Of a stretch of DNA of 40,818 nucleotides, positions 16,229 to 24,462 are shown piece after piece (position 1 is the first letter of the stretch; the number at the start of each line of letters is the position of its first letter). This DNA comes from JAAYZK01 sp964535025 (GTDB lineage Bacteria; Planctomycetota; Phycisphaerae; SM23-33; FEN-1343), in the NCBI GenBank assembly GCA_964535025.1, contig CAZHRW010000202.1, forward strand, positions 1 through 40,818. Reading direction: 5' to 3'. Below the pieces are notes generated by a model. That model was not told where the DNA came from, did not search any database, and worked only from the letters and a program-made list of their open reading frames with translations. Made by a program: the position numbers and the translations under genes.

Positions 16229-17623
16229 ATGACGTCGCCCATCGCATCGCTGCCGGTCGTCAACGTCCACGTCCGATGCGCCGCCGTTGTCGGTCCGCTG
16301 GAGACCTGGCGGCACAGCTTCGGCCACGGCGGGATCAACGCCAGGCCGCTGCCCGCCCGCGTGCGGGAGGGGATCGCCCGCCTGCGCCCGCGGCGGGTGC
16401 GGATCTTCATCCAGGAGTTCTTCCGCCTGCTGCCCGCCGCCGACCGCTACGACTTCTCCCGCCTCGATCCTTATATGGACGCGCTGGCCGCCACGGGCGC
16501 CGCGATCGTCGCGGCGATCTGCATCAAGCCGCCCGTGCTGTACCCGACGATCGACGAGACGATCTGGCGACCGGCCGACGCCGGCCAGTGGCACCGCCTG
16601 ATCAAGGCCTTGGTGCGACGCTACTCCGTCGAACGGCCGCTGGTGACGCACTGGGAGATCGGCAACGAGGTCGATATCGGCGAGCACGGCGGCTGCCCCT
16701 ACAAGATCCGCGACGTCGACGATTACGTCGAGTACTACCGCATGACCGTCGCGGCCGTCCGCGAGGCGTGGCCCGAGGCGACCGTCGGCGGGCCGGCGAT
16801 GGCGTCGATCGACAACCCGCCGATGGACGGGTTCGTCCGCCGCTGTCGCGACGAGGGCCTGCCGCTGGACTTTATCTCCTACCACCTCTACAGCGACGAC
16901 CCGGCCGAGCACGCCCGGCGCGTGCGCCAGGCGCGGGGCCTGCTGGCCGAATTCCCCGAGCCGCGACCGGAGATCTTCGTCACCGAGTTCAGCCCCATGT
17001 TCGAACGCACCAGCACCGCCGACCAGGCGATGGCCCCGCGTCGCGCGGCGTGCGTGGCGGCGGCGGTGGTCGAGATGCTGGGCGCGGCCCTGGACGGGTC
17101 GTTCCACTACCACCTGTGGGACCAGACCTGCTACGCCGAGGATTTCCGCACGTTCTACTCGGCCGGGAACCTCGCGGCGCTGATGATGCGGCACTGGAAC
17201 GAGATCCCGCACCGGTTCGGCCTGTTCGGCGTCTCGGGCGACGTCCGGCCGGCGTACTTCGTCTACTGGATGCTCGGCCGCCTCGGCGGCGAGCGGCTCG
17301 ACGCCGCCGGCGAGGAGGCGGGCGTGCGGGTCCTCGCCGCCCGGGGCGCGGACCGGTGGTCGGCGCTGCTGATCAACTACGGGCCCGCCGAGGCGTGCGA
17401 TCGCGTCGTATCGGTGCACTGGGACGATCTGCCGGCGGGGCCGAAGACGTTGGTGACCTATCGCATCGACGATGCTCAGCGGTGGGACGCCGCGGCGCTG
17501 GAGATGATCCCGCTGGAGCGGCGGGAGGTCGACACGCTGGGGCCCTATGAATGCCAGGTGTACCTGCCGGCGGGCACGGTGGCGCTGGTGGAACTGGTCG
17601 ACGTGAAAGGGACGACGTCATGA
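16229..17623 (+). CDS. GH39-like glycoside hydrolase (clan GH-A)
   Basis: A 464-residue cytoplasmic-type glycosidase. The clan GH-A acid/base motif is THWEIGNEVDIG (N146-E147), and the nucleophile is most likely E253 in IFVTEFSP. DFISYHLY and GSFHYHLWDQTCY are typical barrel-strand ends. A beta domain closes the C-terminus (LLINYGPAEAC to YLPAGTVALVEL). GH39 members remove beta-xylose, alpha-iduronate or related residues from the non-reducing end; this member's sugar is not readable. The ATG follows the upstream stop by 1 base, and the stop overlaps the next ATG by 4 bases, so the translation of the three genes is coupled. Confidence 0.75.
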   Translation: MTSPIASLPVVNVHVRCAAVVGPLETWRHSFGHGGINARPLPARVREGIARLRPRRVRIFIQEFFRLLPAADRYDFSRLDPYMDALAATGAAIVAAICIKPPVLYPTIDETIWRPADAGQWHRLIKALVRRYSVERPLVTHWEIGNEVDIGEHGGCPYKIRDVDDYVEYYRMTVAAVREAWPEATVGGPAMASIDNPPMDGFVRRCRDEGLPLDFISYHLYSDDPAEHARRVRQARGLLAEFPEPRPEIFVTEFSPMFERTSTADQAMAPRRAACVAAAVVEMLGAALDGSFHYHLWDQTCYAEDFRTFYSAGNLAALMMRHWNEIPHRFGLFGVSGDVRPAYFVYWMLGRLGGERLDAAGEEAGVRVLAARGADRWSALLINYGPAEACDRVVSVHWDDLPAGPKTLVTYRIDDAQRWDAAALEMIPLERREVDTLGPYECQVYLPAGTVALVELVDVKGTTS

Positions 17624-18324
17624 ACGTGCTGTCCGTGATGGCCCACCCCGACGACGAGATGCGCTGCCTGGGGACGATGCTCCGCTGTCGCGACCGCGGC
17701 GACCGCCTGCACTTCATCTGCCTGACCGACGGCTCCAAGGGGCTGGTCGACCGGCCGCAGGCCTCCCGCGACGAGGCCGCGGCGGTCCGGCGCGAGGAGA
17801 TGACCGCCCTGTGCGACGCGCTCGGCGCCTCCTACCGCTGCCTGGGCGAGGCGGACGAATACCTCGCCGACACGCCGGCGGTGCGGGACGCCCTCATCGA
17901 CGCCATTCGCGCGGCGGGGGCGGAGCTGATCTTCACGCACTACGGGGAAGACTACAACGCCGACCACGTCCTCACGCACCACCTGGTCCGCCATTGCGCG
18001 ATGCAGTCGTGCCTGCCGGTCATCGGCCGCGAACCGCCGCTGGCGGCGCACCCGGCGGTGTTCTGTGTCGAGCCGCACGGCACGTCGGGGTTCCTGCCGT
18101 CTCACTTCGTGGACGTGACGGCCGTCGAGGACGAGAAGATCGCGCTGCTGGGCCGTCACCGCTCGCAGGAGATCGCCATGCGTCAGGCCGTCTCGGCGGG
18201 CTTCGAGGATCTGTGCCGCGTGCCGGACGCGTATTGGGGCCAGAAGGTCGGCTGCCGCTACGCCGAGCCGTTCGTGCCCCTGCACGGCCGCGGCGGAACG
18301 AAAGCGCAGCGGGTATTGCCATAG
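17620..18324 (+). CDS. PIG-L-family deacetylase
   Basis: A 234-residue LmbE/PIG-L zinc hydrolase. The first metal motif AHPDDE is at residues 8-13 (VMAHPDDEMRCLGTML), followed by ICLTDGSKG and the second metal motif HYGEDYNADHVLTHHL. The family removes acetyl groups from N-acetyl-glucosaminyl or related substrates (PIG-L, MshB, LmbE, DAC). In this operon it could deacylate an amino sugar or an O-acylated oligosaccharide; no other data decide this. The start overlaps the GH39-like stop (ATGA). Length and motifs are complete. Confidence 0.9.
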   Translation: MNVLSVMAHPDDEMRCLGTMLRCRDRGDRLHFICLTDGSKGLVDRPQASRDEAAAVRREEMTALCDALGASYRCLGEADEYLADTPAVRDALIDAIRAAGAELIFTHYGEDYNADHVLTHHLVRHCAMQSCLPVIGREPPLAAHPAVFCVEPHGTSGFLPSHFVDVTAVEDEKIALLGRHRSQEIAMRQAVSAGFEDLCRVPDAYWGQKVGCRYAEPFVPLHGRGGTKAQRVLP

Positions 18325-18329
18325 AGACC

Positions 18330-19172
18330 ATGCACAACGTCCACGCACACGTCTGGGACCAGGACCTGCACTTCACGGGCGACCTCGTGCGCGAGGCGGA
18401 ACTGTCGCGCGGACGGCCGATCGACCTGACGGTGACCGACGAGGCCCTGCGGGCCGAGGCGGCGGCCTTCGACAAGACGATCGTCTTCGGCCTCAAGGCC
18501 CGCCGGACGGGCTATTGGGTCGACGACGACTACGTCGCCGGGCGGGTCGCCCTGGCGGCCGACAAGCTGATCGGCTTCGCCGCGGCCGACCCGACGCAGC
18601 CGGCGTGCATGGACGAGCTGGCCCACGGCATCGAGGACCTGAACCTGCGGGGCGTGAAGATCGGCCCCATGTACGCCGGGATCGACCCCCGCGACGACCG
18701 CTGCCGCGCCGTCTACGACTACTGCCAGGCGCGCCGCCTGCCGATCCTCTTCCACACGGGCACGACGTTCAACCGCCTCGCCCCGCTGCGGTTCACGCGG
18801 CCGGCGCTGTTCGACGAGGTGGCGATGGACTACCCCGAGCTGCGGATGATCCTCGCCCACCTGGGCCATCCGTTCTTCGAAGAATGCATCTGCGTCATCC
18901 GCAAGCACCCGCACGTCTACGCCGACGTCGCGGCCCTGCACTACCGGCCGTGGCAGTTCTATACCATGCTCCTGGCGGCCCAGGAATACCGTGTCATGGG
19001 CAAGCTGCTGCTGGGGACCGACTACCCCTTCGCCGGCGCCGACGAGACGCTCGCGGGCCTGCGCGCCGTCAACGACGTCACCGGCGCCAGCGGCCTGCCA
19101 CGGGTCGACAGCGACGCCGTCGAGGCCCTGATCGAACGAGACGCCTTAACACTGCTGGGAATCGCACCATGA
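18330..19172 (+). CDS. Amidohydrolase-family (TIM-barrel) protein, possible sugar lactonase
   Basis: A 280-residue amidohydrolase of the PF04909 type. It starts with HNVHAHVW (the HxH metal motif), and has LPILFHTGTTF, MILAHLGHPF and LLLGTDYPFAG, whose Asp is the usual active-site residue. Members include decarboxylases and L-fucono- and L-rhamnono-type lactonases. In a block with a dehydrogenase and an enolase-superfamily dehydratase a lactonase role is the most economical, but this is inference. There is a 5-bp gap from the PIG-L stop; the ribosome site is weak (TAGAGA), so translation probably depends on coupling. The stop overlaps the next start by 4 bases. Confidence 0.85.
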   Translation: MHNVHAHVWDQDLHFTGDLVREAELSRGRPIDLTVTDEALRAEAAAFDKTIVFGLKARRTGYWVDDDYVAGRVALAADKLIGFAAADPTQPACMDELAHGIEDLNLRGVKIGPMYAGIDPRDDRCRAVYDYCQARRLPILFHTGTTFNRLAPLRFTRPALFDEVAMDYPELRMILAHLGHPFFEECICVIRKHPHVYADVAALHYRPWQFYTMLLAAQEYRVMGKLLLGTDYPFAGADETLAGLRAVNDVTGASGLPRVDSDAVEALIERDALTLLGIAP

Positions 19173-20194
19173 AAGCCTTGCGCCTGATCAGGCCCGGCCA
19201 CGTGACCCTCGACGACGTCGACCCGCCCGCGCTGCCGGCGGGCCACCTGCTGGTCCGCACGACCGCGGCCGTCATCTGCACGTCGGACCTGAACGACATC
19301 CGCTCCAACCCCTTCAACATCCCCCTGCCCGTCACGCTCGGCCACGAGGGCGCCGGCGTGGTGGCCGCGGTCGCGCCCCGCGTCAAGGGTTTCGCCGTCG
19401 GCGACCGCGTGGCGGCCCACCCGGTCCACCCGTGCGGCCGCTGCGACGCCTGCCGTGCGGGGATGGGGCACCTGTGCAGCAACATGGGTCACTTCGGGAT
19501 CAACATGCCCGGCACGTTCGCCGAGCTGTTCATCGTCCGGGCCGACCGTGCAAGAAAGGTCGGCGATCTGCCGGCGATGCTGACGGCCCTGGCCGAGCCG
19601 GTGTGCGTCTGCCTGCAGGCCCTCGCCCAGACGGCCGGACGGCCCGGCGAGCGACTGCTGATCCTCGGCGACGGGCCCTTCGGCGCGATGCTGGCGATCC
19701 TGGCCCAGGCCCGCGGGTTCGGCGAGGTGGTGGTGGGGGGGCACCACGATTTCCGCCTGGGCTTCGCGACCGGCGCGACGACGATCAACCTCGCCCGCGA
19801 CGACGGGGCCGACCGCCTGAAAGCCGCGGCCGGTCCGATGGGCTTCGACCGGGCCATCGGCGCCGCCGGCTCGGCCGCGGCCGTCGCGACGGCCCTGGCG
19901 CACCTGCGTCCCAAGGGACGGCTGGTGGTCTTCTCGGCGGTGCACGAGCCGGCGCCGCTGGACCTGGTCGCCGTGCACACACGCGAGCTGGAGATCGTCG
20001 GCGCGTGCAACGACGAGGACCGCCTCGACGAGGCGATCGAATACCTGCGCGTCGGGGGCGATCGCCTGATGCGCCTGATCACGCACACCTTCCCCCTGGC
20101 CCATTACGGGCAGGCCCTGGATCTGGCCGAACGCGGCCGCGAGACGGCCATGAAGGTGGCCTTCTCCTTCGACGACGCGGGGGCGGAGGCATGA
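19169..20194 (+). CDS. Zinc-dependent alcohol/sugar dehydrogenase (MDR family)
   Basis: A 341-residue medium-chain dehydrogenase. The catalytic zinc site is CTSDLND with GHEGAGVV; the four-Cys structural zinc loop is HPCGRCDACRAGMGHLC. The nucleotide-binding fold has LLILGDGPFGAMLA. The family oxidises polyols, aldoses or alcohols with NAD(P). In context it is the likely oxidant of a released sugar, giving a lactone or ketose, but a polyol role cannot be excluded. It overlaps both neighbours by ATGA, so it is firmly inside the operon. No oddities are seen in its motifs. Confidence 0.9.
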   Translation: MKALRLIRPGHVTLDDVDPPALPAGHLLVRTTAAVICTSDLNDIRSNPFNIPLPVTLGHEGAGVVAAVAPRVKGFAVGDRVAAHPVHPCGRCDACRAGMGHLCSNMGHFGINMPGTFAELFIVRADRARKVGDLPAMLTALAEPVCVCLQALAQTAGRPGERLLILGDGPFGAMLAILAQARGFGEVVVGGHHDFRLGFATGATTINLARDDGADRLKAAAGPMGFDRAIGAAGSAAAVATALAHLRPKGRLVVFSAVHEPAPLDLVAVHTRELEIVGACNDEDRLDEAIEYLRVGGDRLMRLITHTFPLAHYGQALDLAERGRETAMKVAFSFDDAGAEA

Positions 20195-21360
20195 AGATCA
20201 CCGAGGTTGACGCGGTCGTGCTGGATACCGGGCGGGACTACCCCGACCCCCACGAGGCCGTCGAAGCGCACGGCGTTCGGTTCGTCTGCCTGGTGCGGAT
20301 CGCCACCGACGAGGGGCTCGAAGGCTGGTCCGACGTCGAGACCCAGCCCCACGTCGGTCGTGCGATCGTCGAGGCGCCCTCCGGCGGGCAGATCGGCTTC
20401 GAGTCGCTGCGGGCGGCGCTGGTGGGCGAGGACCCGCTCCAGCGGGAGCGCCTGTGGCAGAAGATGGTTCGCTATCTCGCCTACTACGGCCGCCGGGGCG
20501 CCGGGATGCAGATGATCAGCGGCGCCGACATCGCCCTGTGGGACATCGCCGGCAAGGCCCTGGGCCTGCCGATCTGGCGGCTGCTGGGCGCCGGCTACCG
20601 CCGCCGCGTGCGGGCGTACGCCTCGACGCTGTTTCGCCCGACGGGCGACGCGATGAAGCGGGCCGTCGAGGGCTATCTCGCCCAGGGCTTCTCCGCCATC
20701 AAGTTCGGGTGGGGCGCGTTCGGTTATGACGAGGCCCGCGACGTCGCCCTCGTCCGCGCCGCTCGGGAGGCCGCCGGGCCGGACGTGACGCTCATGGTCG
20801 ACGCCGGCTGGTACGGCGCCGCGGGGACCGATCCGTTCAAGGCCCGTTCGCTGAAGCAGTGGATGCGCCTTATCGAGGCCCTGGAGGACCTGGACATCTT
20901 CTGGCTGGAGGACTGCCTGCACCCCGAGAACGTCGACGGCTACGCCCGCCTGGCCGCGGCGACCCGGTCGCTGCGGATCGCCGCCGGCGAGCAGGCGGCG
21001 GGCGTGGCCGAGTTCGAACGCCTCGCCCGCGACGGCCGCGTCGACGTCCTCCAGCCGGACCTGAGCCGCTGCGGCGGCCTGACCGTCGGCCGCCAGGTGG
21101 CCGACCTGGCGATGCGGCTGCAGATCGAGTGCGTGCCGCACGCGTGGCTGACCGACCTGCTGTCGGCGGCGTCGCTGCACCTGAACGCCTACCTGATGCA
21201 CTCGCTCTACCTCGAGTACAACACCGCCTCGGCCTCGCTGCTGCGGCGGCTGTGCCGCGAGCCGATCACGATGACCGACGGCTGGATCGACGTGCCCGAC
21301 ACGCCGGGGCTGGGCGTCGAGGTGGACCCGGCGATGATCGAGCGGTATCGTGTGGCGTAA
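20191..21360 (+). CDS. Enolase-superfamily (mandelate racemase/MLE) sugar-acid dehydratase-like
   Basis: A 389-residue enolase-superfamily enzyme. Metal ligands D204 (MVDAGW), E240 (WLEDC) and E267 (AAGEQ) are present. The acid-base His-Asp dyad is H317 (VPHAW) with D290 (LQPDL). The position of the family's KxK motif reads K171-F-G (AIKFGWGAFG), so the second Lys is missing, as in several acid-sugar dehydratase groups that use the His. Such enzymes remove water from aldonates (rhamnonate, fuconate, galactonate) to give 2-keto-3-deoxy-acids. The exact acid is unknown. The gene overlaps the dehydrogenase by 4 bases and the NeuD-like gene by 1 base. Confidence 0.9.
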   Translation: MKITEVDAVVLDTGRDYPDPHEAVEAHGVRFVCLVRIATDEGLEGWSDVETQPHVGRAIVEAPSGGQIGFESLRAALVGEDPLQRERLWQKMVRYLAYYGRRGAGMQMISGADIALWDIAGKALGLPIWRLLGAGYRRRVRAYASTLFRPTGDAMKRAVEGYLAQGFSAIKFGWGAFGYDEARDVALVRAAREAAGPDVTLMVDAGWYGAAGTDPFKARSLKQWMRLIEALEDLDIFWLEDCLHPENVDGYARLAAATRSLRIAAGEQAAGVAEFERLARDGRVDVLQPDLSRCGGLTVGRQVADLAMRLQIECVPHAWLTDLLSAASLHLNAYLMHSLYLEYNTASASLLRRLCREPITMTDGWIDVPDTPGLGVEVDPAMIERYRVA

Positions 21361-21986
21361 TGGTCGAGGACCTGATCATCCTGGGCGCCGGCATCCACGC
21401 CGTCGAGATGGCCGACCTGGTCGACCGGATCAACGCCGCCGAGCCGCGCTGGCGGCTGCGGGGATTCATCCGTCGGCGGGCGGACGACCCGGCCGAGACG
21501 TTGGCCGGACGGCCCGTCCTGGGCACCGTCGAGGCGCTGGGGGACTGGGGCGACTGCCGTGTGGCCTTCGAGCACGATTTCCGCGATGATCCCGGCGTGG
21601 GGCCCGAGCGCTGGGCGAGCCTGCTCGACCCGTCGACGGCCGTGGCGGCCTCGGCCGTCGTCGGTGCGGGCTGCGTGATCTACCCGCACGGCTTCATCGG
21701 CGCCGGGGCGGTCCTGGGGCGGCGCGTGTTCGCCCTGGCCGGCTGCACGATCAACCACGATTGTCTTGCCGGCGACCACGTCACGCTCTGCAGCGGCGTG
21801 ATGCTGGCCGGCGGCGTGCACGTCGAGGCGGGCTGCTACCTCGGCCAGGGCTGCACGATCCGCCAGAACGTGCGGCTCGGCGCGGGCAGCCTGATCGGCA
21901 TGGGCAGCGTGGTCCTCCACGACGTGGCGCCCGCCAGTGTCATGGTGGGCAACCCGGCGCGCCTGTTACGAAAGAGAGAGACATGA
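21360..21986 (+). CDS. NeuD-like sugar acyltransferase (left-handed beta helix)
   Basis: A 208-residue protein. It has an N-terminal Rossmann-like nucleotide fold (DLIILGAGIHAVEMADLV) and a C-terminal hexapeptide-repeat beta helix (AVVGAGCVIYPHGFIGAGAV, CTINHDCLAGDHVTLC, SLIGMGSVVLHDV, MVGNPAR). This is the architecture of NeuD/PglD acetyltransferases, which transfer acetyl from acetyl-CoA to sugars or sialic acid. It is odd in an otherwise degradative run. It may be a detoxifying or priming step or a surface-sugar modification; the sequence does not decide. The catalytic-type His in the helix (INHDC) is retained. It overlaps its neighbours by 1 and 4 bases. Confidence 0.85.
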   Translation: MVEDLIILGAGIHAVEMADLVDRINAAEPRWRLRGFIRRRADDPAETLAGRPVLGTVEALGDWGDCRVAFEHDFRDDPGVGPERWASLLDPSTAVAASAVVGAGCVIYPHGFIGAGAVLGRRVFALAGCTINHDCLAGDHVTLCSGVMLAGGVHVEAGCYLGQGCTIRQNVRLGAGSLIGMGSVVLHDVAPASVMVGNPARLLRKRET

Positions 21987-22774
21987 CGCACCCGACCGCA
22001 AAGACGATGCAGGATATCCTCGACTTTCCCCTGGCCGACGACCAGGCGGCCCTGTGGTTCCTCGGCCAGGCCGGCTACGTGATCCGCGCCGGCGGGGTGA
22101 GCGTGGCGATCGACCCGTACCTGACCGATTCGGTGGGCGACCGCTCGCCGGCGTTCGCACGGGCCGTGCCGGTGCCGTTGGCGCCGGAGCAGTTGAAGGT
22201 GGATGTGTTCATCGTCACCCACGACCACCTCGACCACCTCGACGGCGACACCGTCGGCGCCTACGCCCACAAGGCGACCACACTGTTCGTCGCCCCGCGC
22301 CTGGCGGCGCGGAAGCTGGCGGCACTGGGCATCGCCGACGACCGCATCCGGCGCGTCGATTCGGGCGAGACGCTTGAGCTGGACGGCCTGACCGTCGCCG
22401 GCGTCTACGCGGTGCCCACGGGGGCGGATGTCCTCGACACGACCGGCTACCTGCTGACGTTCGCCAACGGGCGGAGCGTCTACCACAGTTCCGACACCGC
22501 CGCCGGCGAGCTGCTGTTCGAGGCGGCCCCGCGGGGTCCGGATGTGATGGCCGTGTGCATCAACGGCAAGTTCGGCAACCTCACCGTCGAGCAGGCGGTC
22601 CGCCTGGCCGCCGCCGTCCGGCCGCGCCTGGCCGTGCCCAACCACTACGACATGATGGCCCTCAACAGCGAGAACCCCGACAGCTTCGTCCACTTCATGC
22701 GCCAGGCCGACCCGGACGTGCCCGTCGAGGTCCTCCAGATCATGCGGCCGCTGGTGTGGTCCGCGGGAGCGTGA
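21983..22774 (+). CDS. UlaG-like MBL-fold metallo-hydrolase
   Basis: A 263-residue metallo-beta-lactamase-fold hydrolase. The signature is VTHDHLDHLDGDT (two-metal THxHxDH), preceded by WFLGQAGYVIRAGGVSVAIDPYL. YHSSDTAAG and PNHYDMM supply further ligands. The WFLGQAG start and the overall layout fit the UlaG group, whose founder opens L-ascorbate-6-phosphate lactone. With a dehydrogenase and a dehydratase beside it, a lactonase function in sugar oxidation is plausible, alternative to the amidohydrolase. It overlaps the acyltransferase stop by 4 bases. No signal peptide is seen. Confidence 0.85.
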   Translation: MTHPTAKTMQDILDFPLADDQAALWFLGQAGYVIRAGGVSVAIDPYLTDSVGDRSPAFARAVPVPLAPEQLKVDVFIVTHDHLDHLDGDTVGAYAHKATTLFVAPRLAARKLAALGIADDRIRRVDSGETLELDGLTVAGVYAVPTGADVLDTTGYLLTFANGRSVYHSSDTAAGELLFEAAPRGPDVMAVCINGKFGNLTVEQAVRLAAAVRPRLAVPNHYDMMALNSENPDSFVHFMRQADPDVPVEVLQIMRPLVWSAGA

Positions 22775-22777
22775 AGG

Positions 22778-23452
22778 ATGTTCAACTCCGACGATGAGCT
22801 CTTCCGGTTCGTCCGCGAGCACCTGTACGTCGCGGCCGTGTGCGACATCCTCGACGCGCTGGGTCTGCGCCGGCAGGCGATGCACCAGCGGCTGCGGCCG
22901 CTGCTGGACGATCGGCGTCACTGCGGCTTCGTCGGGCGGGCGCGGACGTTCCGCTGGATGGAGACCGACTACGTCGACCCCGACGACCCGTACGGCCTGG
23001 AGATCGAGGCGATGGATTCGCTGGGCGCCGGCGACGTGGTCGTCCATTCGACCGACCCCGGCGGGACGAACGCCCCGTGGGGCGAGCTGATGTCGACCGT
23101 CGCCCAGCGCAACGGCGCCGTCGGGTGCGTCTGCGACAGCCAGATCCGCGACTGCAACCGGATTATCGAGCTGGGCTTCCCGGTCTACTACGCCGGCATC
23201 CGCCCGCTCGATTCGCTCGGGCGGGGCCGCGTCATGGCCTACGATGTGCCCGTCCGCTGCGGCGAGGTGCTGGTGAACCCCGGCGAGCTGGTGTTCGCGG
23301 ACTTCGACGGCGTCGTCGTCGTGCCCCGCGACGTCGAGGCCGAGGTCCTCACCCGCGCCCGGGAAAAGGCCGGCCGCGAGACGGCCTCCCGTCGGGAACT
23401 CCGCGCCGGCAAGACGCTCCGCGAGGTCTACGACACCTACCACGCCCTGTGA
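22778..23452 (+). CDS. RraA-family protein, possible 2-keto-acid aldolase
   Basis: A 224-residue RraA/MenG-fold protein. Residues VAAVCDILDALGL, GRARTFRW, GDVVVHSTDPGGTNAPWGELM and CVCDSQIRDC match the family, and the Arg-Asp pair in QIRDC is conserved in the aldolase members. RraA itself inhibits RNase E, while related proteins cleave 4-hydroxy-4-methyl-2-oxoglutarate or similar 2-keto-acids with a divalent metal. Placed after a dehydratase and near a dehydrogenase, a 2-keto-3-deoxy-aldonate aldolase role is an attractive inference. The gap to the MBL gene is 3 bases, so the gene belongs to the same transcript. Confidence 0.85.
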   Translation: MFNSDDELFRFVREHLYVAAVCDILDALGLRRQAMHQRLRPLLDDRRHCGFVGRARTFRWMETDYVDPDDPYGLEIEAMDSLGAGDVVVHSTDPGGTNAPWGELMSTVAQRNGAVGCVCDSQIRDCNRIIELGFPVYYAGIRPLDSLGRGRVMAYDVPVRCGEVLVNPGELVFADFDGVVVVPRDVEAEVLTRAREKAGRETASRRELRAGKTLREVYDTYHAL

Positions 23453-23466
23453 ACAAGGAGAGGATC

Positions 23467-24462
23467 GTGCCCCGATACGGCTTCAACTTCCAGTGGATGT
23501 ACGTGTGCAAACCCGGCGCTGAGCCCAAGCCGGCCGACGAGCGCGCATTGGACTTCATGGTCGACCAGGGGCTGGACTTCGTCCGCCTGCCGACCGACTA
23601 CCGGTTCTGGACGACCGGTGCGGACTACCTCCATCCCGACGAGCGGATGTGGGCCCACCTCGACGGCTACCTCGAGGCCTGCCGGTCGCGGTCCATCCAT
23701 TTCTGCCTGAACCTGCACCGGGCGCCGGGCTACTGCATCAACCGGATCGAGGAGGAACCCCACCGCCTCTGGCATGACGGCGAGGCCCGCGACGGCTTCG
23801 TCGGCCAGTGGGAGATGCTCGCCCGGCGATACGAGGGCATCCCGTCCGAGGCCCTGAGCTTCGACCTGGTCAACGAGCCCAACGGGACCGACGAGGAACG
23901 GCCCGCCCACGAGGCTGTCATCCGCCGGACCGTCGACGCCATCCGGGCGATCGACCCCCAGCGCGAGATCGTCATCGACGGCTGGAAGGCCGGCGGCGGC
24001 GCCCTGCCCGAGCTGGCCGACCTGGACGTCATCCATTCCACCCGCGGCTACCATCCCGGACGGCTCACCCACCACCGGGCGAGCTGGACGGCGCTGGCCG
24101 ACGCGACCGAGACGCCCACCTGGCCGATGGACCTGGACGGCCAGCGCTGCGACCGCGACGCGCTGCGGCAATTCTACCAGCCGTGGCTCGACGTCGAGGG
24201 GCAGGGCCGGACGATCCACGTCGGCGAGTTCGGCTGCTACAACCGCACGCCCAACGACGTCGCCCTGGCGTGGTACGCCGACGTGCTGAGCCTGTTCGGC
24301 CAGTTCGGCTGGGGCTACAGCCTGTGGAACTTCGCCGGCCCCTTCGGCATCGTCGAGCACGGCCGCGAGGGAGCGCAGTACGAAACGATCGGCGGCCTGA
24401 AGGTGGACCGGGCCCTGCTGGAACTCTACCTGGCGAACCGGGTGAGTGAGCGTGCATCATGA
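23467..24462 (+). CDS. GH5-like glycoside hydrolase (cellulase fold)
   Basis: A 331-residue clan GH-A hydrolase. It starts RYGFNFQWMYV, and has GLDFVRLPTDYRFW, FCLNLHRAPGY, the acid/base E137 in DLVNEPNG and the nucleophile E254 in HVGEFGCY. YSLWNFAGPFG closes the barrel. GH5 enzymes act on beta-glucans, mannans or glucosides; no binding module or signal peptide is present, so this may be an exo-acting cytoplasmic glycosidase. I chose GTG at 23467, with AGGAG at 23457-23461; a GTG at 23449 would add six residues. The stop overlaps the BNR_4 gene by 4 bases. Confidence 0.82.
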   Translation: MPRYGFNFQWMYVCKPGAEPKPADERALDFMVDQGLDFVRLPTDYRFWTTGADYLHPDERMWAHLDGYLEACRSRSIHFCLNLHRAPGYCINRIEEEPHRLWHDGEARDGFVGQWEMLARRYEGIPSEALSFDLVNEPNGTDEERPAHEAVIRRTVDAIRAIDPQREIVIDGWKAGGGALPELADLDVIHSTRGYHPGRLTHHRASWTALADATETPTWPMDLDGQRCDRDALRQFYQPWLDVEGQGRTIHVGEFGCYNRTPNDVALAWYADVLSLFGQFGWGYSLWNFAGPFGIVEHGREGAQYETIGGLKVDRALLELYLANRVSERAS

